A stretch of 46,957 nt of DNA from Acetobacter musti. Its GTDB lineage: Bacteria > Pseudomonadota > Alphaproteobacteria > Acetobacterales > Acetobacteraceae. This document shows, piece by piece, positions 1 to 9,536 of the stretch. The first letter of the stretch is position 1. Each line of letters begins with the position of its first letter. The translations under genes were made by a program, and so were the position numbers. The stretch covers positions 1 through 46,957 of the forward strand of contig NZ_WOTB01000026.1 of assembly GCF_011516835.1 (NCBI RefSeq). Direction: 5' to 3'. The notes under the pieces are model-generated. The model made no database searches. It saw only the letters and a list, made by a program, of their open reading frames with translations, and was not told the DNA's origin.

Positions 1-102
1 AAGGACTACGAGCGTTACGCTTCAACCCTCGCAAGTCTCCATGTCGTCGCTTTCGCATGTTTCATGCTCAGAAACGCCGCTATACTCGCTCAAGGTGCAT
101 AA
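1..102 (+). CDS. IS5-like transposase, C-terminal fragment (cut by window edge)
   Basis: An open frame enters at base 1 with no start and ends at TAA 100-102, giving 33 residues. It begins KDYERYAS and continues as a hydrophobic helix ending in a short tail. A K/R-DYE-R motif followed by an A- and L-rich helix is the usual end of IS5-family DDE transposases, which cut and paste the element. The stop overlaps the 3' end of the opposite-strand gene at 90-1100 by 13 bases. The element's right end is probably just past the stop, near the ACACCCTC ending at about 109, but the other terminal repeat lies outside the window. It could be an intact element or a relic. Confidence 0.55.
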   Translation, partial: KDYERYASTLASLHVVAFACFMLRNAAILAQGA

Positions 103-1100
103 CACCCTCTAGAGTTAGTGGTATAACCAGTCAAAACGCCAGCATAAGTTCTGATTGCACCAGAGCTGACTCCGATTTCGTTGGTCATCATTCGCGCATG
201 GTTGTGGGATATGATCCAGTCAGACCATTTCTGCGGCAGGGGATTTGCAAACGTGGCACCCCAGGTGGTGAAGGTCGGAATATGTGTCAGACCATCCGGT
301 GCCGTGACAGCCGTTCCGGTCGTGATGAAATACGGTGAGCTCGGACCTGCATAGGTATATCGCGCGACGGCATCAAAATTATCGTAATTGGCAATGCCAT
401 TAGCGTCCCCGACGCCGACGCCCGCTATCGAACCACGCATGTTTTCTGACTGCATATAAACGCCCTCGACAATACCCATATTGCCTTCGCCATACGGAAT
501 ATTATGGACGAAAAGAGGGACGCCATCGAACTCCTGCGAGCCGCCAAGACGCAGATGATTTGCCGGCATGTAATCATCGACAGTATTGTTATCCATCATC
601 CATCGGTGATTAAATGCAATCTTGGGATTTGCTTCCTGAACTGCGGTTCCGGTATTGACGGTCCATGTAATTGCATCGTTCCAGCCGATTGTTTCATAAT
701 CGCTTGCTGTCGAAATGGTCGTGGCGAGCGGGGATGTCAGCGAACCGGTTGAATCCAGTGCCGCGGGACCGTCAGGTAAACCCAGTTCCGACGCCTGAAG
801 AGCAGACAATGCCATGGAATATATCTGATCGACGGAGGCCGAGACCGAATTGATGGAGGTCGTGTTCTGCTGGGCCGCGCTGACGACGCCGGCGAGTGTC
901 TGGTTTGTTCCCGAGACGATCGTCGTGCCGCTGATTTCCGGTACTGTAAATACAGATGCTGCGAGGCAGGCAGGATTAAATGGTATCAGACATGCCGCTG
1001 CTATTCCGAAGAAGAACCGCCGTCCGGGCGTCATCAGAAAACGATATTTGAGATCCCGATCCTGCGTTTTCGGGAGTGCCCGTGAAAAATTCTCTGTCAT
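90..1100 (-). CDS. Secreted protein of unknown function, possibly 3'-truncated
   Basis: 336 residues. The N-terminus carries an export signal: a charged start, then GRRFFFG and a hydrophobic stretch ending near residue 48 (CLA/ASVF). The RR-FFF pattern resembles a Tat signal. An AGGAC ribosome site sits a few bases before ATG 1100. The mature protein is rich in Ser, Thr, Gly and Asn; its first part resembles a helical segment with regular polar repeats, and no enzyme motif is recognised. The last residues (GCYAP) are encoded where the opposite-strand transposase ends, so the original C-terminus may have been replaced by insertion-sequence DNA. No function can be assigned. It stands alone, divergent from pheS. 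Confidence 0.7.
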   Translation of the reverse strand: MTENFSRALPKTQDRDLKYRFLMTPGRRFFFGIAAACLIPFNPACLAASVFTVPEISGTTIVSGTNQTLAGVVSAAQQNTTSINSVSASVDQIYSMALSALQASELGLPDGPAALDSTGSLTSPLATTISTASDYETIGWNDAITWTVNTGTAVQEANPKIAFNHRWMMDNNTVDDYMPANHLRLGGSQEFDGVPLFVHNIPYGEGNMGIVEGVYMQSENMRGSIAGVGVGDANGIANYDNFDAVARYTYAGPSSPYFITTGTAVTAPDGLTHIPTFTTWGATFANPLPQKWSDWIISHNHARMMTNEIGVSSGAIRTYAGVLTGYTTNSRGCYAP

Positions 1101-1343
1101 TATGTCCTGCTGGTTCAGGGAAGTAAAATTGAAAGTGTCGTTAAATATCTGTCGCAGACTCTGCGTGCACGGGAGCAGATATTACCCCGTCTCCACCTGG
1201 CGGGATGAAACGGGATATGACGGATAGCTCCGCGTCTCCGGCATCTGGTCCGTCAGTCCGGGGGTTTTCTCCGGCCTGCGAAGCGGCTATCCGCCCATGG
1301 AATAACGGCAGCCCTGACGGGCACACTACGTGGGCGAGGTCAC

Positions 1344-2411
1344 ATGAGCGACGATGTCAGTATTCTTCGGCAGGAGTGTCTGGATGCACTTGCTGCGGCG
1401 TCGGGCCATCGTCAGTGGGATGAGATCCGTGTCAGCGTACTGGGAAAATCCGGCCGCCTTACAGGCTTGCTGAAGCAGCTTGGTCGCATGGATGCGAGCG
1501 AGCGCAAACTACGGGGCGCGCAGCTCAACCGCCTGCGTGATGAACTCACTCGTGCGATCGAAGCCAGAGGAGATGAGCTTGAGGCGGCGGCTCTCGATGC
1601 CCGGCTCATTGCCGAATGTGTGGACATATCCGTTCCGGTCCCTACGGGCAGGCGGGGCGGAATTCACCCGGTCAGTCAGGCAGTGGAAGAAATAACCGCA
1701 ATTTTCGGAGCAATGGGGTTCGCGATTGCGGAAGGTCCGGACATAGAAACCGACTGGCATAATTTTTCCGCGCTGAACACGCCGGAACATCATTCCGCCC
1801 GCACGGATCATGATACGTTTTACCTTCCGGCGGAGGCTGATGGTCGTAACCGGGTACTCAGAACACAGACTTCAGGCGTACAGATACGCACGATGCTCGG
1901 CAACGAGCCTCCGATCCGTATCATAGCGCCTGGCCGCACCTACCGTGCGGATCATGACGCCACCCATTCTCCGATGTTTCATCAGTGTGAAGGACTGGTA
2001 GTCGACAGGAATATCACGCTCGGGCACCTGAAAGGCTGTCTGATCGAATTCCTGCGTGTCTTTTTTGGCAAGCCCGCTTTGCCTGTTCGTTTTCGTGCGT
2101 CCTATTTTCCGTTTACCGAACCTTCCATGGAAGTTGATATCGGCTGGTCACGCAAAACAGGAGAAATCGGAGGAGGAGAGGACTGGCTGGAAGTCCTGGG
2201 TGCCGGCATGGTCCATCCCCGCGTTCTGGCGAATTGCGGTCTCGATCCGGAAGAATGGCAGGGCTTTGCCTTTGGCATGGGCATCGAACGTCTCTCGATG
2301 CTGAAGAATGGGATTCCGGACCTCCGTTCGTTTTATGAAAGTGACGTACGATGGCTGCAGCATTACGGAACTGATCCGCTGACACCTGCTCTGCTGCACG
2401 AGGGATTCTGA
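1344..2411 (+). CDS. pheS: Phenylalanyl-tRNA synthetase alpha subunit
   Basis: 355 residues, normal for the family. It is the catalytic chain of the cytoplasmic alpha2-beta2 synthetase that charges tRNA-Phe. A helical N-terminal arm (about 1-90) precedes the class II aminoacylation domain. Visible signatures are HNFSALNTPEHH, the motif 2 region GRTYRADHDATHSP, the FPFTEPS phenylalanine-pocket stretch, and motif 3 GFAFGMGIERL. The start ATG follows a GGGCGAGG ribosome site. pheT begins 3 bases after the stop, so the two are cotranscribed. The common rpmI-rplT genes are not upstream; instead a 243-base gap separates pheS from a divergent secreted-protein gene. I found no phenylalanine-rich leader peptide in that gap. 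Confidence 0.97.
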   Translation: MSDDVSILRQECLDALAAASGHRQWDEIRVSVLGKSGRLTGLLKQLGRMDASERKLRGAQLNRLRDELTRAIEARGDELEAAALDARLIAECVDISVPVPTGRRGGIHPVSQAVEEITAIFGAMGFAIAEGPDIETDWHNFSALNTPEHHSARTDHDTFYLPAEADGRNRVLRTQTSGVQIRTMLGNEPPIRIIAPGRTYRADHDATHSPMFHQCEGLVVDRNITLGHLKGCLIEFLRVFFGKPALPVRFRASYFPFTEPSMEVDIGWSRKTGEIGGGEDWLEVLGAGMVHPRVLANCGLDPEEWQGFAFGMGIERLSMLKNGIPDLRSFYESDVRWLQHYGTDPLTPALLHEGF

Positions 2412-2414
2412 TTC

Positions 2415-4877
2415 ATGAAATTCACGCTGTCCTGGCTGCATGATCATCTCGAAACTACCGCTACGGTTGGTGAAATATGTGCCACGCTGAATCGCATAGG
2501 GCTTGAAGTCGAACATGTGGAACAGCTGGGCGCTCAGCTCGAACCGTTCCGGACCGCCCGCATCATCGAGGCTGTCCGACATCCCAATGCCGACAGGCTT
2601 CAGGTGTGCAAAGTCGATACCGGTCCGGAAACTGGCGAGGTGCAGGTTGTCTGCGGTGCGCCTAACGCACGTGCGGGTATCGCCGTAATTTTTGCTCCGC
2701 CCGGCACATACGTTCCTGGGCTGGACACAACTATAAAAGCGGGGAAAATCCGCGGCGAAGTCAGCGGCGGAATGCTCTGTTCACTGCGCGAACTGGGACT
2801 TGGGCAGGAAACGGGCGGTATCGCGGAACTTCCCGAGGATACTCTTCCTGGCGAATCATACGCGGATTTCGCGGGTCTCGACGATACAGTGATCGAGATA
2901 GCGATTACCCCCAATCGTGGCGATGCTCTTTCGGTGTACGGGATCGCGCGCGATCTGGCGGCTGCCGGTCTCGGTAATCTCAGACCGTTTCTCGCCGATA
3001 CGGTCGAAGGCACTTTCGAGTCTCCGCTCCGCTGGAGCATCAGCTATCCGGAAGCGTGTCCATGGGTGCTGGGCCGGATGGTTCGAGATGTAAAAAACGG
3101 TCCAGCCCCGCAATGGCTGCGTGACAGACTGGAATCCATCGGACTGCGTTCAGTCTCCGCGCTTGTCGACATTACCAATCTGTTCACTTTTGACCTTGGA
3201 CGACCACTGCACGTCTTTGATGCCAGGCGGATAAAGGGAGATACCCTGACGATCTGCAGAGGAGCTAACGAGACAATCCGGGCCCTCGACGGAAAAGATT
3301 ATATCGTCACGGCCGAAGACTGTGTGATCGCCGATGGCGCGGGAGTGCAGTCGGTGGCAGGCATCATGGGGGGAGCGGAAACCCAGGTTACGGACGACAC
3401 GACCGATGTGTTTGTCGAGTGCGCCCTGTTCGATCCGGTGCATATCGCCCTGACCGGACGCCGCCTCGGAATCAGTTCTGATGCGCGATATCGTTTTGAA
3501 CGTGGCGTAGATCAGGCCATGCCTGTAGCGGCCCTAGAGGCTGCGACCCGCCTGATCATGGACCTCTGTGGTGGCGAAGCCAGCAACGTGGTTTCCGCTG
3601 GCGCACAGCCGCACTGGCAGCGGAACGCGAAACTGCGTTTTGAGCGGATTGCCGCTCTTGGCGGTCTTGAGATTGGCCAGGACGAAGCTGTGGAAATCCT
3701 TGGTCATCTTGGTTTCGAGGCGAAGTCCCGTGATGAGGTTTCGGTGACTGTCGCTGTGCCGTCATGGCGCAACGACGTCGCGCAGCCGGTTGTCCTCGAT
3801 CCTGCTTCCACACTCTCCGCCGAGCGGTGCATGACCCTCGAAAAGTCAGTTGCCCGGATTGAGCCGGAATGTGATCTGATCGAGGAGATCCTGCGTATCA
3901 GGGGGCTGGATCAGATTGCGGCTGTCCCCCTGCCGCCTGTTTCCGTCGTGCCCGGTGCTGCAATGACGCCGGCTCGTGCGCGTGTGGCACTGGCGCGTCG
4001 GGTGCTCGCAGCACGCGGTCTTATGGAGACGATCGGCTTCTCCTTCGTGGCTCACGATGAGGCAGAAAAATTCGGGCCTGCTCCGGAATCTCTGAGATTA
4101 CTGAATCCGATCGCCGCCGATCTTGATCAGATGCGCCCGACACCGCTGCCCGGGCTTCTCGCCGCAGCACGGCGCAATACAGCGCGCGGCTGGCCCGATC
4201 TGGCACTGTTTGAGATTGGAGCCGGTTTTGCCGAAGATGGTCAGACGACGATTGCGGCCGGTCTGCGTGCAGGCAGGTCTCCGCGCAGACCCGGAGAAGC
4301 CGGGGAGACGATGACGTTCCTCACAGCGAAAGCAGACGCGACTGACGTTCTGCTGTCTCTCGGTATCTCTCCCGACGCGCTGACCACAGCCACCGAAGCA
4401 CCCGCCTGGTATCATCCCGGTCGTTCAGGAGTGCTGCGCCTTGGTCCCAAAACGGTGCTGGCGGCATTTGGAGAACTGCATCCCTCATTGTTACGGGATG
4501 CCGGGTTTGATGCGCCGGTCGTCGCATTCGAGGTTTTCCCCGATCTGATCGGCGACCCGAAGCGCCGTCGCAAAGCCGCGCCGGATCTGTCCGCTCTCCA
4601 GCCGGTCCGTCGCGATTTTGCATTCCTTGCCGAACGTGACACGCCGGTCGAAGCTGTGCTGCGGGCCGCAAGAGGGGCAGAACGGACTTTGATAACTTCT
4701 GTCTCGCTTTTTGATATCTATGAAGACAGTAAGCTTCCTGACGGGCAGAAATCCATAGGAATCGAAGTCACGTTGCAGCCGCACGATACCAGTCTGACAG
4801 ATGCCGGGATCGAGGAGGTTTCAGAGAAAATTGTTGCCGCCGTGTTCAGGGCGACAAACGCGACCCTGCGCTCATGA
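2415..4877 (+). CDS. pheT: Phenylalanyl-tRNA synthetase beta subunit
   Basis: 820 residues, slightly longer than the usual 790-800. It is the non-catalytic chain that binds tRNA and edits mischarged Tyr-tRNA(Phe). Domain order: N-terminal tRNA-binding EMAP-like fold (about 40-150, with HPNADRLQVCKVDTG), B3/B4 editing domain (about 200-400), B5 domain (about 405-490), a synthetase-like core, and a C-terminal FDX-ACB anticodon-binding domain (about 725-820, starting PVRRDFAFL). In the B5 domain the conserved VPSWRND and LIEEILRIRG segments are separated by an insertion of roughly 28 residues, explaining the extra length. The frame is continuous across it. It forms an operon with pheS. Confidence 0.97.
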   Translation: MKFTLSWLHDHLETTATVGEICATLNRIGLEVEHVEQLGAQLEPFRTARIIEAVRHPNADRLQVCKVDTGPETGEVQVVCGAPNARAGIAVIFAPPGTYVPGLDTTIKAGKIRGEVSGGMLCSLRELGLGQETGGIAELPEDTLPGESYADFAGLDDTVIEIAITPNRGDALSVYGIARDLAAAGLGNLRPFLADTVEGTFESPLRWSISYPEACPWVLGRMVRDVKNGPAPQWLRDRLESIGLRSVSALVDITNLFTFDLGRPLHVFDARRIKGDTLTICRGANETIRALDGKDYIVTAEDCVIADGAGVQSVAGIMGGAETQVTDDTTDVFVECALFDPVHIALTGRRLGISSDARYRFERGVDQAMPVAALEAATRLIMDLCGGEASNVVSAGAQPHWQRNAKLRFERIAALGGLEIGQDEAVEILGHLGFEAKSRDEVSVTVAVPSWRNDVAQPVVLDPASTLSAERCMTLEKSVARIEPECDLIEEILRIRGLDQIAAVPLPPVSVVPGAAMTPARARVALARRVLAARGLMETIGFSFVAHDEAEKFGPAPESLRLLNPIAADLDQMRPTPLPGLLAAARRNTARGWPDLALFEIGAGFAEDGQTTIAAGLRAGRSPRRPGEAGETMTFLTAKADATDVLLSLGISPDALTTATEAPAWYHPGRSGVLRLGPKTVLAAFGELHPSLLRDAGFDAPVVAFEVFPDLIGDPKRRRKAAPDLSALQPVRRDFAFLAERDTPVEAVLRAARGAERTLITSVSLFDIYEDSKLPDGQKSIGIEVTLQPHDTSLTDAGIEEVSEKIVAAVFRATNATLRS

Positions 4878-4929
4878 TGTGGAAACTGCCGGACATGACG
4901 TGCGGCACACAGGGTGATATGAGCGCGTT

Positions 4930-6078
4930 ATGATGAGTGAACAGCTCCCTTCACCGGCCCTTCTTCCGTCCGGGTTCGTTGATCGTCTGCCTCTGGACGC
5001 GCAGGCAGAGGCCAGCGGAACCGAGACACTCCTGTCAGTTTTTGCGAGCCACGGCTATGAGCGCGTGGCGCCGCCGTTGCTGGAGTTTGAGGATACGCTT
5101 CTGGGAGGGGCAGGCGCCGTACTCGCCGATCAGACCTTTCGGCTGATGGATCCCGACACGCGCAGAATGATGGCGCTCCGTCCGGATATCACACCTCAGA
5201 TCGCCCGGATTGCCGCAACGCGGCTCCATGCGGCTCCGAGACCTCTTCGTTTATCTTACGCCGGACAGTCGGTGATTGCTGGCAATGGCAGCGCCGGTCA
5301 GAATGAACGGCAGATCGGACAGGCCGGAATTGAGCTGATAGGTCCGGACAGTGTCGAAGCCGATGCTGAGGTCGTCGGCATCGCAGCTGAGGCGCTCGCA
5401 TGTCTCGGCGTTACGGCTGTGTCTTTTGACGTGACGATGCCCCCCCTGGCTCCGTCGCTGATTGAACAGGCCGGATTGTCCGGCGCAGCGAAAACAGCCC
5501 TGATGCATGCCCTGGATCGTAAGGATGCGACCGCCGTCGCGGCTTATGGCGGCCCAATAGCAGATACGCTGATCGCGCTTCTCAGTGCTGCGGGCCCGGC
5601 TGATCAGGCACTCGAAGCTCTGAACGCTGCCGATCTTCCTTCGGTGACCCGTCCGTTCAGCAACCGGCTGAAAGCCTCCGTTGATGCTATTCGTGCAAGA
5701 CTTCCGGGACTGCAACTGACGGTCGATCCGGTGGAGTTTCGCGGCTGGAAGTATCATACCGGCGTATGTGTCACTGTTTATGCGCTTGAAAGCGGTGAAG
5801 AACTGGGACGCGGCGGCCGTTATCTGTGCAACGACAATGAGCCGGCCTGTGGTCTCACCTTCCGGCCGGACGCTGTTTTTCGGGCGGCGCCTCGCGGAAA
5901 GCTTCCGGAGAGAGTCTATATCCCGTTCGGCACGGACTTCCATGTCGCGAAAGCCCTGCGTGAAGCAGGATATGTGACAGTCGCCGCTCTTGAACCGCAC
6001 CGGCACCCTGAAGAGGAAGCCCGACGTCTGACCTGTTCTTCCATAGCCAGTGCTGACAGGCTCATTTCGCTCGGATGA
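4930..6078 (+). CDS. hisZ: ATP phosphoribosyltransferase regulatory subunit
   Basis: 382 residues with a histidyl-tRNA-synthetase-like fold but no anticodon domain. HisZ pairs with the short form of HisG to make active ATP phosphoribosyltransferase, the first enzyme of histidine synthesis, and carries the histidine feedback site. Visible class II features are LEFEDTLL near residue 50, RLMDPDTRRMMALRPDITPQIAR (motif 2 region), GQNERQIGQAGIELIG and VEFRGWKYHTGVCVTVY. It lies between pheT (52 bases upstream) and purA (82 bases downstream), and the hisZ-purA order is common in proteobacteria. There are two adjacent ATG codons (4930 and 4933); the first is used here. A true HisRS is less likely because of the length and missing C-terminal domain. 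Confidence 0.93.
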   Translation: MMSEQLPSPALLPSGFVDRLPLDAQAEASGTETLLSVFASHGYERVAPPLLEFEDTLLGGAGAVLADQTFRLMDPDTRRMMALRPDITPQIARIAATRLHAAPRPLRLSYAGQSVIAGNGSAGQNERQIGQAGIELIGPDSVEADAEVVGIAAEALACLGVTAVSFDVTMPPLAPSLIEQAGLSGAAKTALMHALDRKDATAVAAYGGPIADTLIALLSAAGPADQALEALNAADLPSVTRPFSNRLKASVDAIRARLPGLQLTVDPVEFRGWKYHTGVCVTVYALESGEELGRGGRYLCNDNEPACGLTFRPDAVFRAAPRGKLPERVYIPFGTDFHVAKALREAGYVTVAALEPHRHPEEEARRLTCSSIASADRLISLG

Positions 6079-6160
6079 CGGTCAGCATTACAGCCTGACT
6101 ATTTGTGTGCCAGCCTGCCCGAAGGCATCATTCTGAACTCATCGCCGGAGAATCTGCGTC

Positions 6161-7450
6161 ATGTCAAACGTCACCGTTATCGGCGCCCAGTGGGGCGATG
6201 AAGGCAAAGGAAAGATTGTCGACTGGCTGGCCAGCCGCGCCGATGTCGTGGTGCGGTTCCAGGGGGGACACAATGCAGGCCATACGCTCGTGGTCGGTGA
6301 ACAGGTTTATAAGCTGTCGCTGCTGCCTTCGGGACTTGTCCGCGGCAAGCTTGGCGTGATTGGCAATGGGGTGGTGGTCGATCCGGAAGCGCTGCTGGCC
6401 GAAATTGGCCGCGTGACGGAGAAAGGTCTGTCAGTCTCACCTGAAACACTGAAGATTGCGGAAAATGTTCCGCTGATCCTGCCTTTGCATGGTGCGCTTG
6501 ACCGGGCGCGGGAAGCCGCGCGTGGAGAAAGGAAAATCGGAACAACGGGGCGTGGTATTGGTCCGGCATACGAAGATAAGGTCGCCCGGCGCGCCATTCG
6601 TCTGTGCGATCTGGCCGAACCCGAGACACTGGACTGGAAGCTCGACGAACTTCTTTTGCATCATAACACGCTGCTTGCAGGACTTGGCGCTGAAACATTT
6701 GAAAAGGCGGATCTTCTAGCGTTTCTGAATGAGATCGCGCCGCGCGTGCTGCCTTATATGGCGCCCGTTGCGGATCTGCTGGAAGAACAGCGTAAAGCCG
6801 GAAAGCGCATCCTGTTTGAAGGAGCGCAGGCCGTTATGCTTGATGTCGATCACGGGACATACCCGTTTGTTACGAGCTCCAACACAGTCGCATCCAATGC
6901 CGGGACGGGCGCCGGCATGGCTCCTTCCGCCGCTGGCTTCGTGCTCGGGATCGCAAAAGCGTACACAACCCGTGTCGGGGAAGGACCATTCCCCAGTGAG
7001 CTGCATGATGTCACCGGACGTACGCTGGGTGAACGTGGCCATGAATTCGGCACGGTGACAGGAAGGCCGCGTCGCTGCGGCTGGTTTGACGCTGTGCTTG
7101 TCCGGCACGCGGCGCGTGTGGGTGGTGTCGATGGCCTTGCTCTGACCAAACTGGATGTTCTGGACGGACTGGAAGAAATTCAGGTCTGTGTCGGTTACGA
7201 ACTTGATGGAGAAGTTGTCAGACGTTTTCCGGCGGGGCCTGCTGCGCAGACGCGCGTCAGACCGGTTTTCGAAAAGCTCGAAGGATGGAAAGAGTCAACG
7301 CGCGGCGCGAGAAGCTGGGCGGATCTGCCCGCGCAGGCGATCAAATACATCCGGAGAATCGAAGAGCTTGTTGAGACTCCCGTCACATTGCTCTCTACCA
7401 GCCCTGAACGCGACGATACGATTCTGATGCGTGATCCGTTCGATTCCTGA
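6161..7450 (+). CDS. purA: Adenylosuccinate synthetase
   Basis: 429 residues, the normal length. It makes adenylosuccinate from IMP, aspartate and GTP, committing purine synthesis to AMP in the cytoplasm. The N-terminus has the GTP P-loop GDEGKGK with catalytic Asp, then GGHNAGHT with catalytic His. [13 protein letters not shown] (IMP binding), [11 protein letters not shown], and TGRPRRCGW follow, and the guanine-binding TKLDVLDG lies near residue 330. The start ATG 6161 is preceded by GGAGAATCTGCGTC. All key residues seem present. The next gene begins 103 bases downstream and is unrelated, so purA probably ends the pheST-hisZ-purA run. Confidence 0.97.
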   Translation: MSNVTVIGAQWGDEGKGKIVDWLASRADVVVRFQGGHNAGHTLVVGEQVYKLSLLPSGLVRGKLGVIGNGVVVDPEALLAEIGRVTEKGLSVSPETLKIAENVPLILPLHGALDRAREAARGERKIGTTGRGIGPAYEDKVARRAIRLCDLAEPETLDWKLDELLLHHNTLLAGLGAETFEKADLLAFLNEIAPRVLPYMAPVADLLEEQRKAGKRILFEGAQAVMLDVDHGTYPFVTSSNTVASNAGTGAGMAPSAAGFVLGIAKAYTTRVGEGPFPSELHDVTGRTLGERGHEFGTVTGRPRRCGWFDAVLVRHAARVGGVDGLALTKLDVLDGLEEIQVCVGYELDGEVVRRFPAGPAAQTRVRPVFEKLEGWKESTRGARSWADLPAQAIKYIRRIEELVETPVTLLSTSPERDDTILMRDPFDS

Positions 7451-7456
7451 TCCGAT

Positions 7457-7491
7457 ACGGAAGGAAGCAGCGCCGCTTCGGGTGAGTCCGT
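7457..7491 (+). other. Two-part inverted repeat after purA
   Basis: ACGGA (7457-7461) can pair with TCCGT (7487-7491), and inside it GAAGC (7464-7468) pairs with GCTTC (7475-7479) across a six-base loop. No T-run follows, so this is at best a weak terminator or a 3'-end structure. It contains GGAAGGAAGCAGC, which resembles the SRP RNA tip, but the flanking helices of SRP RNA are absent. Confidence 0.3.
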
Positions 7492-7553
7492 AAGCAATCC
7501 TTTAAGAGCTCGCTGGTATCCTGATCGCGTTCATAAATGCGTGAAGGACAGCT

Positions 7554-9536
7554 ATGGCGGACGCCGATTTTGCTGCGGATGTGGAGCACCCGGAAGAAGA
7601 AAGCAGCACCCGCATCACGATCGAGGGGCGATATGTCGTTGAAACAACACATACGCTCCCCGAACTTGCGAGATGTCCGGCGTATGTCGCGCATGATACG
7701 TTATCGGCTCATTCAGGTGTCGTAGCTCTCGCTCCTCCCGCTCTTTATCCTGCGCGCGCGAATGCACAGAAGATGGCGAGAGTTCGTTCTCCTCACCTTC
7801 TGACAGTCCATGCTCTGGACGAAGCCAGCGGTTCTGTCTGGCTTGTCTGTGATGCCCCTCCAGGGCCGGCGCTGACGGAGGGATCGACCTGGTCTGAGAT
7901 ATCCGTTCTTGAAAGAGTGATCGAACCGATTGCGGCGGTTCTTCATACGTATAAAGAGGCCGGATTTACGCATCGTGCGATTCGTCCTGATAATGTGTTT
8001 GATCCGGGTGGCCGCTTTTCCGTCCGGCTGGGACCGGGGCTCGCATCTCCCCCGGCCATTTTTCAGCCCGACCGGTTTGAGTCACTGTCGTCTGTCATCT
8101 GCGTTCCGGCTGCCCGTGGAAACGGGACGACAGCCGATGATGTATTTTCGCTGGGAGCACTGGCTGCATGGCTCCTGGGAGGATGCAGACCCTATGGTGA
8201 CGAGCAGCCAGGAGCGTTTACCGAAGAACGTATGGCACGGAGCAGTTTTGCTGTGCTTGCGGGGCAACTTACTTTGTCGCCTGACATCATGTCTCTTCTG
8301 GCAGCAATGCTTTCCGACGACCCTTCCGCCCGGCCTGCTCCACGGGATCTGCTGAACGCCGCCGATCGTAAAGGATTTGTTGCCCGGCGGCAGGCGGCGG
8401 CTGCGATCCCGGTTCAGATCGGACCCGTTAATGTACATACGACCCGGGAACTGGCATGGTACGCAGCTCGCTACCAGACGGAGTTTACCGGGCTTTTTCG
8501 GCGTGGGGTCGTAGAACGCTGGCTGTCGCACGAACTGGGTCTGACACAGGCAGCCAGTCGCCTCGGTGTAATCGCTAAAGATGGTGCGGTATCGGGAGAT
8601 TCATCTCTTTCTCCTCTTACTCTGATGGAGATTATTGCAGTCCTCGACCCGTCATTGCCGATGTTCTGGGACGGTCTCTGGTTCTGGCCCGATGCGATCG
8701 GGCATCTCTCGGCAGCGGCCGCATCCGGAGCCAGCACCTTTCCCGTTGATCTGGGATCTGCGCTTGTGGCCGTCGGACAGGGAGGCAAGCTAGCCCGCTT
8801 TGCCCAGTTGTCTGTCGTGGAAGGGCAGGCGATGGCGTGTCAGCAGGTTCAGATGGCGATCAGACAGGCGGACGTCGGAAAGCCGGCGGATGTGATCCGG
8901 CTCGCTTATTTTCTCAATCCGTTCCAGGCCTGCCTGTCATCCCGTTGCGCAGATAAACGCTTTTCGGTCGCGTGGGCGCTCCTTCAGTGGCTGAATGCAG
9001 GTCAGAACGTCGATCAGCCAGGTGTTCCGGGTTTGCTCGATCCTTACATGACGGCCTTTCTGTTTGCGTGTTCTCACAGAAACGGTCTGGTGGATTATTT
9101 TGATGACATTGCAGGAAAAGATGCCTCTGCATGGGCTTCCGATCTGAGAGTTCTGGCAAAGTTACAGCATCTGTATGTGACAGGACCATTGCCTGGAATT
9201 GCCAGAAAACTTCTTCCGCATCTTACCTCGTCACTGAAGCAATGGCGAAGCCGCACGACGAGAACACGGCGCGGTGAAGATCTGGCTGGCGCAGCGGAAG
9301 CCGGAGATCTCGTCAGAATGTTCGAGCTTCTGAATGATGCCGCAGCGGTGGCAAAAGACCGGGAAGCTTGGCTTGTCGCACGACGTGAAGCCAGAACCCT
9401 GGAAATCGCTCAGGCGAACCTTACGCAGCAGTCAGCGGACGTTCCTCCGGGAATGCGGGCCGAGATGTTCCGTGTCGCGATTGCAGTCGGAGCAGTCTCG
9501 GCAATTGCGTCATTGTGTCTGGAGATTGCGTTGTGA
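7554..9536 (+). CDS. Membrane-anchored protein kinase-like protein, probable pseudokinase
   Basis: 660 residues. Residues 25-275 read as a Ser/Thr kinase fold: a catalytic-loop equivalent HRAIRPDN near 140 and a helix-F equivalent ADDVFSLGALAAWLLGG near 200. Active kinases have HRDLKPxN; here the catalytic Asp is Ala and the Lys is Arg. No DFG motif is seen (the site reads LGPGLAS), nor a VAIK-type lysine. It should not phosphorylate by the normal route. The remaining 370 residues are helical and match no domain I know. A single membrane segment (about 635-657) ends the protein, so the kinase-like part probably faces the cytoplasm. The next gene overlaps its stop, suggesting a joint role, perhaps as a scaffold or sensor. 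Confidence 0.75.
   Translation: MADADFAADVEHPEEESSTRITIEGRYVVETTHTLPELARCPAYVAHDTLSAHSGVVALAPPALYPARANAQKMARVRSPHLLTVHALDEASGSVWLVCDAPPGPALTEGSTWSEISVLERVIEPIAAVLHTYKEAGFTHRAIRPDNVFDPGGRFSVRLGPGLASPPAIFQPDRFESLSSVICVPAARGNGTTADDVFSLGALAAWLLGGCRPYGDEQPGAFTEERMARSSFAVLAGQLTLSPDIMSLLAAMLSDDPSARPAPRDLLNAADRKGFVARRQAAAAIPVQIGPVNVHTTRELAWYAARYQTEFTGLFRRGVVERWLSHELGLTQAASRLGVIAKDGAVSGDSSLSPLTLMEIIAVLDPSLPMFWDGLWFWPDAIGHLSAAAASGASTFPVDLGSALVAVGQGGKLARFAQLSVVEGQAMACQQVQMAIRQADVGKPADVIRLAYFLNPFQACLSSRCADKRFSVAWALLQWLNAGQNVDQPGVPGLLDPYMTAFLFACSHRNGLVDYFDDIAGKDASAWASDLRVLAKLQHLYVTGPLPGIARKLLPHLTSSLKQWRSRTTRTRRGEDLAGAAEAGDLVRMFELLNDAAAVAKDREAWLVARREARTLEIAQANLTQQSADVPPGMRAEMFRVAIAVGAVSAIASLCLEIAL

Noticed and set aside
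1101..1343. Possible phenylalanine attenuator or leader before pheS
   Set aside because: No Phe-rich short frame and no terminator/antiterminator pair could be found in this gap.
5251..6006. 251-residue open frame on the minus strand
   Set aside because: Antisense shadow of hisZ, with low-complexity composition.
7450..7500. GGAAGGAAGCAGC similar to the tip of bacterial SRP RNA
   Set aside because: The preceding GTCAGGTCC side and the long flanking helix of SRP RNA are missing, so this is probably chance.
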